Notes under the pieces: generated by a model
Database searches by the model: none
What the model saw: only the letters and a program-made list of their open reading frames with translations
Told to the model about the DNA's origin: nothing
Shown here: piece after piece, positions 1 to 7,402 of the stretch
Layout: every line of letters starts with the position of its first letter
Numbering within the stretch: position 1 is the first letter of the stretch
Assembly (NCBI GenBank): GCA_938049385.1
Contig: CALIBQ010000055.1
Location: 1 to 32,143 of the forward strand
DNA length: 32,143 bases
Reading direction: 5' to 3'
From: an uncultured Anaerolineae bacterium
Lineage (GTDB): Bacteria > Chloroflexota > Anaerolineae > JACIWP01
Made by a program: the position numbers and the translations under genes

Positions 1-2
1 GT

Positions 3-119
3 GTGCAGCAGGAGGTAGAGGCCTGGGCGAAGACCCGCAATGCGGCGCAGGCCACCGTCGAATGGCGCTTTACCACGACCGATGCTCGGCTTAAGTTCCA
101 TCGCCTATATCATCAATAA
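3..119 (+). CDS. IS630-family transposase, C-terminal fragment (cut by window edge)
   Basis: The reading frame is open from the window edge to a TAA at 117-119 and encodes about 38 residues. The fragment contains WAKTRNAAQATVEWRF followed by TTTDARLKFHRLYHQ. This is the typical end of IS630-type DDE transposases, where an RNA...I/V-x-W-x-FTT-x-DAR-x-K-x-x-x-LY pattern closes the protein. The catalytic DDE residues lie upstream, outside the window, so integrity cannot be judged. The element's end should fall between the stop codon and the ribosome-binding site of the next gene at 144, but I could not define its inverted repeat or target TA with confidence. Family assignment is by pattern recognition. 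Confidence 0.75.
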   Translation: MQQEVEAWAKTRNAAQATVEWRFTTTDARLKFHRLYHQ

Positions 120-154
120 TTATTGTGGTGAAGTACTAGTGCCAGGAGGAGATC

Positions 155-688
155 ATGCTGTTGACCAACTATGAGCCGGAGATCATCCGTCCGCCGTGCG
201 ATTATTCCCGGGAGACGGTGAATGCCATCGGGCATATCACCGGCGACATCAGCCCCGTCTTCCCCTACTTGAACGCCGTTATCCCGGGCGCGGAGTATCA
301 GCCGGCTGGCAAGGTACTGCGCTTCAAGTGGGAGGGACATGTGGTGACCCTGCGCCCGGACGAGATGGCGGCCGGCGGCTTCAACGACGCCGACGAAGCG
401 GTGGATTTCCTGGCGCGCCTGCAGAAGTTGATCAATGACACTTGGGAACGCCGGCATACCATCCAGCCCAGCGAGGTCCAGCGCAAGCGGCTGGTCGCTA
501 CCGATGTGTACCGCCTTCTGCCGCGCACCAACTGCAAAGCCTGCGGCCAGCCCACCTGCTTCACCTTCGCCGCCAAACTGACCATGGGAGAGGTGACCCT
601 GGAGGCGTGCCCGGTGCTGACAGAACCGCAGTTCGCCGCACAGCGTGCCAAGCTGGAAGAGATGATCGCCAATGCGGTCTTCCTCTGA
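155..688 (+). CDS. (Fe-S)-binding protein with a CdhE/AcsC/RnfB-type four-cysteine domain
   Basis: This 177-residue protein starts at ATG 155 behind a strong AGGAGGA Shine-Dalgarno at 144-150. Near its C-terminus it carries C127-x2-C130-x4-C135-x16-C152 within NCKACGQPTC and then a conserved FA..L..GE motif. That is the Fe-S domain pattern (PF04060 type) found in the large corrinoid Fe-S protein of CO dehydrogenase/acetyl-CoA synthase and in RnfB, and it binds a [4Fe-4S] cluster. The N-terminal 120 residues have no family I recognise, and the corrinoid-binding TIM barrel of AcsC is absent, so this is a stand-alone small Fe-S protein. No signal peptide is visible, so it is probably cytosolic. 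It lies 11 bases before a zinc-ribbon gene and the two are probably cotranscribed. Its electron or methyl-transfer partner is unknown. Confidence 0.7.
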   Translation: MLLTNYEPEIIRPPCDYSRETVNAIGHITGDISPVFPYLNAVIPGAEYQPAGKVLRFKWEGHVVTLRPDEMAAGGFNDADEAVDFLARLQKLINDTWERRHTIQPSEVQRKRLVATDVYRLLPRTNCKACGQPTCFTFAAKLTMGEVTLEACPVLTEPQFAAQRAKLEEMIANAVFL

Positions 689-699
689 CGGAGAGCGAC

Positions 700-990
700 A
701 TGGTGGCTGAGCCAGAAGAAGAGGCATTCGAGACCTCGGAAGAGTTTGCGGAACTTTCGGAGGAAGAGATACTCGCTATGGACCCGGAGGAGCGCCGGCG
801 GCGTCTCCTCTCCTGCTCCTGCATCAAGGACCCGTATGCCGATTTGCCGCCGGAGGCCCGGCCGGCAGGACCGTCTCCTATGCGCGGTCTGCGAAAGGTC
901 ACCTGCCCGGGGTGCGGCAAAGTCTACTGGACCAACCGCGAATCCGACTGGTGTTTCGACTGCGAACCCCGCCGGCCCACCGCCGGCTGA
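700..990 (+). CDS. Small acidic protein with a C-terminal zinc ribbon
   Basis: This 96-residue protein starts at ATG 700, a few bases after a GGAGAG Shine-Dalgarno (690-695) that lies just past the stop of the preceding Fe-S gene. The N-terminal 35 residues are very acidic (EEEAFETSEEFAELSEEE). The C-terminal part has C69-P-G-C72-G-K and C85-F-D-C88, a classic two-knuckle CxxC zinc ribbon. Two more cysteines occur at 39 and 41 (SCSC). The reading frame is open further upstream, but that part overlaps the Fe-S gene and lacks a start signal. I recognise no named family. The tight spacing suggests it works with the upstream Fe-S protein, perhaps as a metal-binding accessory, which is inference only. 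Confidence 0.65.
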   Translation: MVAEPEEEAFETSEEFAELSEEEILAMDPEERRRRLLSCSCIKDPYADLPPEARPAGPSPMRGLRKVTCPGCGKVYWTNRESDWCFDCEPRRPTAG

Positions 991-1065
991 CCCTTCCCCC
1001 AATTATACACTCTGGCCATATCCTCTGGTGGTGCAGAGCGAAAGCGCCCCCTGCTGTTCCATCCG

Positions 1066-1074
1066 TGCTATAAT
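1066..1074 (+). promoter_or_regulatory. Extended -10 promoter for the TPR gene
   Basis: TGC-TATAAT is a perfect extended -10 element, about 29 bases before the ATG at 1103. No good -35 hexamer is present, as expected for extended -10 promoters. An AGGGGG Shine-Dalgarno follows at 1091-1096. Confidence 0.6.
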
Positions 1075-1102
1075 AGGTGGGCAGACATTCAGGGGGCGTG
1101 CT

Positions 1103-2503
1103 ATGACACTGCGAGCACTGCGCTCCGCCGGCCTGCTCCTGCCGCTGGTACTGCTTGTCCTGGCGGCATCCGCGCCGGCAGATTGGCGCCTCATCGAAGC
1201 GCTCCGGCAGGGCGATGCGCATTTCGCGCGCGGCGAGTATTACGACGCCCTACAGGCGTATGCCCGGGCGGCGGAGCTGGCGCCGGCCGGCCAGGAGGTA
1301 CTGCTCCGCACGGCGCAGGCCCATCTGGCGCGCCATGAGATCAGCCAGGCTGTGTACCTTCTGGGGAAGCTCTATCCGTATGCTCGCGGCGATCGCCGGC
1401 AGAGGGTCCGGGAGGGCCTGGGCCAGGCGGCCTTCCTGCAGGGGGAGTGGAACGATGCCCGGCGCTGGTGGGAGCTGGCGCTGGGGGCCGGCGAGTCCGC
1501 CCCTGCCCATCGCGGGCTGGCGAGACTGGCCGAGGCGGATGGTGAGGATGCAGAGGCGGTCCAGCATTGGCAGGCCCTGCTGGCCCTTTCCCCAAGCGAT
1601 GGCGAGGCACGCTGTCATCTGGCGTGGCTCTCGCTGGCACGCTCGGATGGGCCGGACCGGGAGGCCCTTGTCCGCGCTGCGGCCGCAGGCAGTCCCTGCG
1701 CCGAGGCGGCCGGCGCACTGCTCCAGATTTTTGCCGCTTCTTCTCCAGACGCCCATGCCTTCGCGCAAGCCGGCATCCTCCTCTTCCAGCATGGGGAGCT
1801 GGGATTTGCCCTGCGCATGCTGGAGCGCGCCGTTGCCCTGGAGCCGGCCTATGCCGAGGCGCACGCCTACCGCGGCGCGGTGCTGGCGGAGCTGGGCCGG
1901 CTGGCCAGCGAGGCGTTCCAGCGCGCCCTGGAACTGGACCCTGACTGCCTGCTGGCGCATTACTTCCTCGGCCGCTATCACCTGCGTTTTGGGCTGAGCG
2001 GGCCGGCACGGGAGGAGTTCCTGACCGTCCTGCGTCTAGACCCCGATAACCCCGCGGTGTATGTGGATATTGCCCTGACTTATGCCGTGGAGGGGGATTA
2101 CGCCGGCGCGGAGGCGGCGCTGGGGCAGGCGCGCCGGCTGGCCCCCGATGACCCGGCCATGGCGCTGGCGGCGGCCCGGTTTTACGTGGAGCGGGCGTAT
2201 CAACTGCGGGAAAGGGGCATCCCCACCGCCCGGGAAGCCGTTCAGCTCAGCGGCGGCGCCGCGGAGGCGCTGGACCTGTTGGGATGGGGCTATTACCTGG
2301 CCGGCGAGCCTCGGCAGGCGGCCGAGGTGCTGTCCTTGGCGGTGGAGCGCGATCCGCGACATGCCGGCGCCTGGGCACATCTTGGTGCAGCGCGTCTGGC
2401 CGTGGGCGATAATGCCGGTGGGACGGAAGCGCTCCAGCGGGCAGTGGACCTGGCGCCGGGGAGCGCCGCCGCGCGCTGGGCGAAGCGGATGCTGGGGGAA
2501 TAG
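1103..2503 (+). CDS. Exported tetratricopeptide-repeat (TPR) protein
   Basis: This 466-residue protein has an N-terminal hydrophobic signal or anchor (LLLPLVLLVLAASAPA, about residues 11-26) and is then built from helical TPR units. Typical repeat signatures include A..Y..A...A.EL.P, AL.ML.RAVALEPAYAEAHAYRG, A...F..VLRLDPDNPAVYVDIAL and AA.VLSLAVERDPRHAGAWAHLG. The reading frame stays open upstream to about 746, but ATG 1103 has both a Shine-Dalgarno and a TATAAT promoter just in front and begins the signal peptide, so it is preferred. TPR proteins are protein-binding scaffolds; this one probably acts at the outer face of the membrane. It converges on the DUF2723 gene with only 7 bases between the stop codons and no room for a separate terminator. 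No specific function can be assigned. Confidence 0.8.
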   Translation: MTLRALRSAGLLLPLVLLVLAASAPADWRLIEALRQGDAHFARGEYYDALQAYARAAELAPAGQEVLLRTAQAHLARHEISQAVYLLGKLYPYARGDRRQRVREGLGQAAFLQGEWNDARRWWELALGAGESAPAHRGLARLAEADGEDAEAVQHWQALLALSPSDGEARCHLAWLSLARSDGPDREALVRAAAAGSPCAEAAGALLQIFAASSPDAHAFAQAGILLFQHGELGFALRMLERAVALEPAYAEAHAYRGAVLAELGRLASEAFQRALELDPDCLLAHYFLGRYHLRFGLSGPAREEFLTVLRLDPDNPAVYVDIALTYAVEGDYAGAEAALGQARRLAPDDPAMALAAARFYVERAYQLRERGIPTAREAVQLSGGAAEALDLLGWGYYLAGEPRQAAEVLSLAVERDPRHAGAWAHLGAARLAVGDNAGGTEALQRAVDLAPGSAAARWAKRMLGE

Positions 2504-2510
2504 GTGAAGG

Positions 2511-4922
2511 TTACGGCCAGGTAATCTTGGCCAATAGGACGGCATCCCCCAGAGGACGGCCGTACTCGTCGAAGGCCGGCAGTCTTTCCATCGTCTCCAA
2601 TCGGTACAGGCCCATGATGATGGCATATTCGCCCGCCGGCGTGTCCAGCTCGATGGGAAGGCGGTAGGCGTCTATCACGACCTCGCCCTTATCCCAGATG
2701 GATGTGGGGTAGGAGCCGCCGCGCGGCTGGCTGTCCGCCTGTGAGACAATGGTGCCGGCGCTGTCCACCAGGTGGACAAAGGTGGTGTAATTGATGTGCA
2801 TTTCTCGGAGCGCCTGCCACTCCAGGGTCAGCAGGATGGACTGCCCCTCCTTGCGGAACTCATACCCCCAAAGTTGAATGACATCCCCAAAGCGCACCTG
2901 AAGTGGGTGCGGCATGATGCGGGGGATGCTCTCGATGGTGGTCTTCACCCCCACAAAGCCCAGGCGGGCGTCGCCGAGGCGCTCCATGGATGGATAGAGG
3001 TAGAGGCCGGCGTATAGTTGGTAGGGGCCGGGCGGCAGGTCCGCCGGCACCGTGAAGTGATGGACGTCTGCCAGCCGCTCGCCCGGTTTCCACAGGCGGG
3101 TGGGGTAATAATCCCCGCCGGGCAGATGATCACTGCCGGCCACGCGGCTACCGGCCTGGTCCAGGAGCTGGACGAAACTGCTGTAATTGGCATTCATGCG
3201 TGCCAGCGGTTCCCAATATAACGTCACCGTAAGGTCCTGCCCTGGGACGACACTGTAAGGCGAGTGGTCGTATCCCACCAGGTGTATCACGCCGCCGATG
3301 GTCGCATCCGCCGGCCGCTGAGGCGGAGTTTCCGCCGCGTATCCCTCGACCCGCACGAGACCGCCGCCGGCCGCTGTCAAGCGGTATTTCACTTCCAAGC
3401 CGGGCATGGGTTTGATGAGGTAGACCGGCCGGCCGCTGGCCAGCGCCTGGTCCACTACCTGCCCGATATCCTCCCAGGCCGGGTCATTCATCACCACCTG
3501 GGGGAAGAGGCCGATGAGGTCGGTGCGCTCGCCCTCGATGTACTGGAAGTACCACATGGGCATGATTTCGTCGCGGTCATTGCTGATAAGCACCGCGCCG
3601 GCCGGCAGGGGCTGGGCTAGTATGCGTTTCCAGAAGAGCCATGCTTGCCAGTCGTCATGACGGTCCGCCTGGGGAAGCGTCTGGAAGAATAGGAAAATGG
3701 GCAGGGCGAAGAGCAGGCCGAGCACTACCAGGCCGGCGAAATGGTGGGAGCCAACGCTGAAGCGTCCGAAGCGCAGGAGGCCGTTGTGCGCCGAGCGGGT
3801 GCGCAGGCGCACCATCAGGTCGCCGGCCTGCCGGCAGAGCCAGGCCGCACCGAGGCCGATCCAAATCACCCAGATTTGATACACTGGGATGAAAAAGACC
3901 GCGATGTCGCCGATGTCGTACACGAGGTTGAAGCCCAGCAGGGGAAAGAAGGCGCCAGCGGTGATAGCCAGCAGGAGCCAGCGCCGCTCCCATACCATCC
4001 AGATCAATCCGATAAGGCCGAGGAGGATGCCGGCAGGGGTGAACTGCTGGTTGAGCAGGCCGGCGGCCATCTCGAACCGTGCCGGCGTGAGCAGTCGCAG
4101 GCGCACGGCGCCCTCGAACGAGCGTCCCAGCACATAATTGAGGAAGCCGGCCAGGGATGAGTCATACAGCCGCAGTGGCTCTTCTGTGCGCAGGGGGATT
4201 CCCAGATACGGCGTGGCCGGCGCTCGAATGGGTACGTACAGATAAGCCAGCAGGGGGAGCAAGGCCGGCGCCAGGAGCCAGGCCAGATGCTTCCACTCCA
4301 ACCGCTTCTGCCGGGCGCCGGCTTCCGCCAGCCAGACGGTCAGGACGATAGCCGGCAGCCACAGGATGATGGTGCGGTGGTGCGCCAGCCCCAGCCCGAA
4401 AAACAGGGCGGTGGGGATCAACCCCCTCCAGTCCCTGCCGGCCTGGAGCCATCCCAGGAGCGTGTAGAGCAGACCGGCGGTGAGCAGGGCGTTGAGCGCA
4501 TATACTTCAGCAACTACCGCCTGGCTCCAGAAAGTGGGGGAGAAGGCCAGGAGCAGGGCGGCGAGGAGGGCGATGCCGCGATGCAGGCCGGGATGGCGCA
4601 GGAAGCCGGCCAGACGGATGAGGCGCAGGGTGACCAGGTACATGATGGACACCGCCGCGGCGGCGAAGACGGCGGAAAGCAGGTTCATGCGGTAGGCCGG
4701 CGAGCCGAAGGGGAATATCCTGCTCCACAGCCAGCCCAGGATGAGATACAAGGGGTAGCCGGTGGGGTGGGCGATCGCCGCCAAGGGAGCGGCGAACTGG
4801 AATTCGCCGGCGTCTGCCATCAGCACCGAAGGGGCCAGGGTGGCAGAATACACCCAAAGGCTCAGCAGTCCAGAGGCAGCGGCGATGATGTGGTCGCTGA
4901 AGCGGCGAATCCAATCTCCCAT
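2511..4922 (-). CDS. DUF2723 (TMEM260-like) multi-pass membrane protein with two tandem C-terminal beta domains
   Basis: This 803-residue protein begins at ATG 4922 behind an AGGA site; a TTG at 4973 could add 17 residues but sits almost on the transcription start. The N-terminal half is a multi-pass membrane protein with the DUF2723 signature MADAGEFQFAA..AIAHPTGYPLY, in which an acidic luminal loop precedes the HP.GYPLY motif. This family resembles GT-C glycosyltransferases such as the O-mannosyltransferase TMEM260. The C-terminal part (roughly residues 520-800) contains two copies of a domain of about 130 residues. Each copy runs GDVIQLWGYE/GGVIHLVGYD, then LTVTLYWEPL/ILLTLEWQAL, then NY.(S/T)FV.L.D, then GG.YPT..W..GE. 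They are predicted to be beta sandwiches outside the membrane. Likely role: cell-surface glycosylation using lipid-linked sugars (inferred). Donor and acceptor are unknown. Confidence 0.8.
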   Translation of the reverse strand: MGDWIRRFSDHIIAAASGLLSLWVYSATLAPSVLMADAGEFQFAAPLAAIAHPTGYPLYLILGWLWSRIFPFGSPAYRMNLLSAVFAAAAVSIMYLVTLRLIRLAGFLRHPGLHRGIALLAALLLAFSPTFWSQAVVAEVYALNALLTAGLLYTLLGWLQAGRDWRGLIPTALFFGLGLAHHRTIILWLPAIVLTVWLAEAGARQKRLEWKHLAWLLAPALLPLLAYLYVPIRAPATPYLGIPLRTEEPLRLYDSSLAGFLNYVLGRSFEGAVRLRLLTPARFEMAAGLLNQQFTPAGILLGLIGLIWMVWERRWLLLAITAGAFFPLLGFNLVYDIGDIAVFFIPVYQIWVIWIGLGAAWLCRQAGDLMVRLRTRSAHNGLLRFGRFSVGSHHFAGLVVLGLLFALPIFLFFQTLPQADRHDDWQAWLFWKRILAQPLPAGAVLISNDRDEIMPMWYFQYIEGERTDLIGLFPQVVMNDPAWEDIGQVVDQALASGRPVYLIKPMPGLEVKYRLTAAGGGLVRVEGYAAETPPQRPADATIGGVIHLVGYDHSPYSVVPGQDLTVTLYWEPLARMNANYSSFVQLLDQAGSRVAGSDHLPGGDYYPTRLWKPGERLADVHHFTVPADLPPGPYQLYAGLYLYPSMERLGDARLGFVGVKTTIESIPRIMPHPLQVRFGDVIQLWGYEFRKEGQSILLTLEWQALREMHINYTTFVHLVDSAGTIVSQADSQPRGGSYPTSIWDKGEVVIDAYRLPIELDTPAGEYAIIMGLYRLETMERLPAFDEYGRPLGDAVLLAKITWP

Positions 4923-4981
4923 AGGCGGCTTTCCTGCCGGAATGGCCCTCCCTCGCGACCGGTATGCGGTCAAGCGGTGAC

Positions 4982-4990
4982 ATTATAACA
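4982..4990 (-). promoter_or_regulatory. Extended -10 promoter for the DUF2723 gene
   Basis: On the minus strand TGT-TATAAT forms an extended -10 about 60 bases before the ATG at 4922. A TTTGGC hexamer (5005-5010) sits 17 bases upstream as a weak -35 and lies inside the first copy of the 24-bp tandem repeat. Confidence 0.6.
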
Positions 4991-4995
4991 TAATC

Positions 4996-5043
4996 TGGTC
5001 AGATGCCAAACGAAAGAGGTGGTCAGATGCCAAACGAAAGAGG
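4996..5043. repeat. Two perfect tandem copies of a 24-bp unit upstream of the DUF2723 promoter
   Basis: The unit at 4996-5019 (TGGTCAGATGCC followed by AAACGAAAGAGG) is repeated base for base at 5020-5043 with no spacer. It lies between the histidine kinase stop codon and the DUF2723 promoter and covers the -35 position. It could be a duplicated regulator-binding site or simply a slippage duplication. Confidence 0.9.
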
Positions 5044-5067
5044 CGAGAGGGTGGGGGCGCTGAATCG

Positions 5068-7212
5068 CTAGTCTTTGGCGCTCAGCACCTGCTGGAGCGT
5101 GCGCACTACGTCGGAGATGTCGAAGGGCTTTGCCAGGGCGGCGGCGAAGCCCCATTCCTGATAGCGGCAGAAGGCTGGGTCATCCTGAAAGCCGCTGGTG
5201 ACGATGAGCCGCGCCTGGGGGTCTAGCTGGAGGATTCTCTGGGCGGTCTCCCGGCCGTCCATGCCGGCGCCGTGGATGAGCAAGTCCACGATGACCGCGT
5301 GGAACGGCTGGCCGGCGGCGCGCGCCTTCTCGAAGCGGACAAGCGCCTCTTCGCCAGAGCGCGCGCTTTCGACATAATAGCCGAGATAATTCAGGGCCAG
5401 GGTGAGGGAAAGGCACAGCGCCTCGTCATCATCCAGGAGCAGAACCCGGCCTTGGCACTCCTTCGCTGAATGATCGGCTGTTGGCGATAGAGCAGTGCTG
5501 GGCCGGGCCGCTTCGATCGCCGGCAAATAGATATGGAATGCGGCTCCCTGACCGGGGATGGATTCCACCGTCAAATGTCCGCCGTGGCGCTGGACCACGC
5601 TGTATGCCACGGACAGCCCCAAGCCGGTGCCGTCGGGCCGCGTGGTGAAAAAGGGGTCAAAGATATGCGGCAGGTCATGGGGCGGAATACCAGGCCCGTA
5701 ATCGCGGATGGTGATGTGCACATACGGGCCGGCCGGCAGTGGCGCTGCGCTGTTCTCCGGCAGGGCGACATTTTCCGCAAAGATGTCAATCGCGCCCTGG
5801 TGGGCCATAGCCTGCACAGCGTTGAGGACCAGGTTGGTGATGGCCTGGTTCATCTGGGTAACATCCATATAGACGGGCCACAGGTCCGGTGGGAGGGACA
5901 GCCGGCAGGCGACCGACGTGCCGCTGGTCGCCAGTTCGACAGCGCTGGTGATCACCTCGGCGATGGAAGCGGGAGTGCGCTGTGCCTCGCGGCCGCTGGA
6001 AAAGAGGAGCAGTTGTTCGGTGAGCGACTGCGCCAGCTTGACGCCCTGCCGCACGCGCCGGATGGCCTCGCGGGCCTCCGCCGGCTGGTCCAGGCACAGC
6101 TCCGCCAGCGAGGCGTTCGTCAGGATAGAAGAGAGGTAGTTGCGGAAGTCGTGGGCGATGCCGCTGGCGACCTTGGCCAGCGAGCCCAGGCGCAGGGCGC
6201 GCTGGCGCTCCTCTTCGAGCCGGCGCTGTTCGGTGATATCGCGGAACACCACGACGGCGCCGATGATGCGGCCGGCGTCGTCGCGGATGGGCGCGGTGGT
6301 CTCCAGCACGAGACATTCCTGACCATCCTTCCCCACCAGCAGACATTCGTAGCGTTCCAGCGGTTTCCCCTGGCCGTTGGGAAGCACAGCCAGCGTCCCG
6401 GGCGGCAGTGCGTCGCGGCTTGTCGGGTGAAGGGTATGCATCACCTCGTCAATGGGGAGTCCGAGTGCCTCCTCCTGGCGCCAGCCGGTCAGCTCCTCGG
6501 CGATAGGGTTCATCAGCAGGACCCGGCCGTCGACATCGGTGGTGATGACGCCCTCACCGATGGAGCGCAGGGTGACGCGCAGGCGCTCCTTTTCGGCGGC
6601 CAGCGCTATTTCGGCCTCTTTGCGAGCGGTGATATCATGGACATAGACGACCACGTAGGGGACGCCGGCCAGATGGACCAGGCGCGTACCCACTTCGGTC
6701 GGGAAGATGGAGTCGTCTTTGCGCTTGGCCTTTGCCTCTACCATGGCAAGGCCATTCTGGAGCTCCCTCTCAATAAGCGTTGGGAAGGTTTCTGCGATCT
6801 CAGGGGGGACCAGTTCGGCGGCGTTTTTCCCGCGCAATTCCTCCCTGGTGTAGCCCAGCATTTGCGCGGCGCGTTCGTTGCATTCTACCACAGTGCCGTC
6901 GAGCAGTTCGAGAAAGACGCCGGCCGGCGCCGCCTCGAACAGGGCGCGGTATCTCGCCTCGCTCTCCTCCAGCGCCCGCCGGGAACGCGCTCTCGCCTGC
7001 CACAGCACGGTGCTTTCCAGTGCCACGGCAAGCCCCAGGAACACCAACAGACCTCGCAGGATGTATTCATGGGGGTAGAGGGAGAGCAGTGCCTGCCAGA
7101 GGGTCTGTGAGGTGTAGCGCGCGTCCAGGACGGCGTCTACAAGCCAGATAAGGATGATGCAGGCCAGGCTGAGCAGGAGCACTTGGACATAGGTGCGGTA
7201 GTCCGGTTTCAT
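5068..7212 (-). CDS. Hybrid PAS-PAS sensor histidine kinase with C-terminal receiver
   Basis: The protein has 714 residues. Two membrane segments (about 9-29 and 51-70) are followed by PAS 1 (about 84-200, ending VVVYVHDITARKEAE), PAS 2 (about 208-332, ending AVVVFRDITEQRRLEEE), a HisKA dimerisation domain with phospho-acceptor H354 in GIAHDFRNYLSSIL, and a HATPase domain with N464 in the N box, DYGPGIP (504-510) and GTGLGL (528-533). The C-terminal receiver (about 590-712) has an acidic pocket DDDE (594-597), phospho-acceptor D643, the T/S switch at 672-673 and K695. The H box reads HDFRNYL instead of the common HDFNNLL. No DNA-binding output domain is present, so the signal must pass to another protein. 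Loops between the membrane segments are short, so sensing is probably cytosolic through PAS. It is probably transcribed alone from a promoter near 7312-7339. Confidence 0.9.
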   Translation of the reverse strand: MKPDYRTYVQVLLLSLACIILIWLVDAVLDARYTSQTLWQALLSLYPHEYILRGLLVFLGLAVALESTVLWQARARSRRALEESEARYRALFEAAPAGVFLELLDGTVVECNERAAQMLGYTREELRGKNAAELVPPEIAETFPTLIERELQNGLAMVEAKAKRKDDSIFPTEVGTRLVHLAGVPYVVVYVHDITARKEAEIALAAEKERLRVTLRSIGEGVITTDVDGRVLLMNPIAEELTGWRQEEALGLPIDEVMHTLHPTSRDALPPGTLAVLPNGQGKPLERYECLLVGKDGQECLVLETTAPIRDDAGRIIGAVVVFRDITEQRRLEEERQRALRLGSLAKVASGIAHDFRNYLSSILTNASLAELCLDQPAEAREAIRRVRQGVKLAQSLTEQLLLFSSGREAQRTPASIAEVITSAVELATSGTSVACRLSLPPDLWPVYMDVTQMNQAITNLVLNAVQAMAHQGAIDIFAENVALPENSAAPLPAGPYVHITIRDYGPGIPPHDLPHIFDPFFTTRPDGTGLGLSVAYSVVQRHGGHLTVESIPGQGAAFHIYLPAIEAARPSTALSPTADHSAKECQGRVLLLDDDEALCLSLTLALNYLGYYVESARSGEEALVRFEKARAAGQPFHAVIVDLLIHGAGMDGRETAQRILQLDPQARLIVTSGFQDDPAFCRYQEWGFAAALAKPFDISDVVRTLQQVLSAKD

Positions 7213-7311
7213 GGCATCTATCCGTCAGGGATCAAGCACCAGTTCACCTTTCCGCACCTCCTGCGGGGTATCGTCATCCCACCCATTTGAGCCGCCGGCA
7301 GTTCTGCAGTT

Positions 7312-7339
7312 ATTGTAGCCGGCATTATAAAAATGGCAA
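7312..7339 (-). promoter_or_regulatory. Candidate promoter for the histidine kinase gene
   Basis: On the minus strand TTGCCA (7334-7339), a 16-base spacer and TACAAT (7312-7317) form a plausible sigma70 promoter. A TATAAT also occurs at 7324-7329 but has no -35 at the right distance. The leader would be about 100 bases long. Confidence 0.4.
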
Positions 7340-7402
7340 GTGCGCGAAGAGACGGGACCGTCCGGCAGTCCCTGGCCTTATGGCATGTATGCAGATACAC
7401 CC

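Noticed and set aside
442-699. Upstream extension of the zinc-ribbon gene
   Set aside because: This part overlaps the Fe-S gene, which has a clear cysteine motif. ATG 700 has its own ribosome site.
5533-7110. Long plus-strand frame opposite the histidine kinase
   Set aside because: The kinase on the minus strand has all its domains and a start signal. The opposite frame has no family features.
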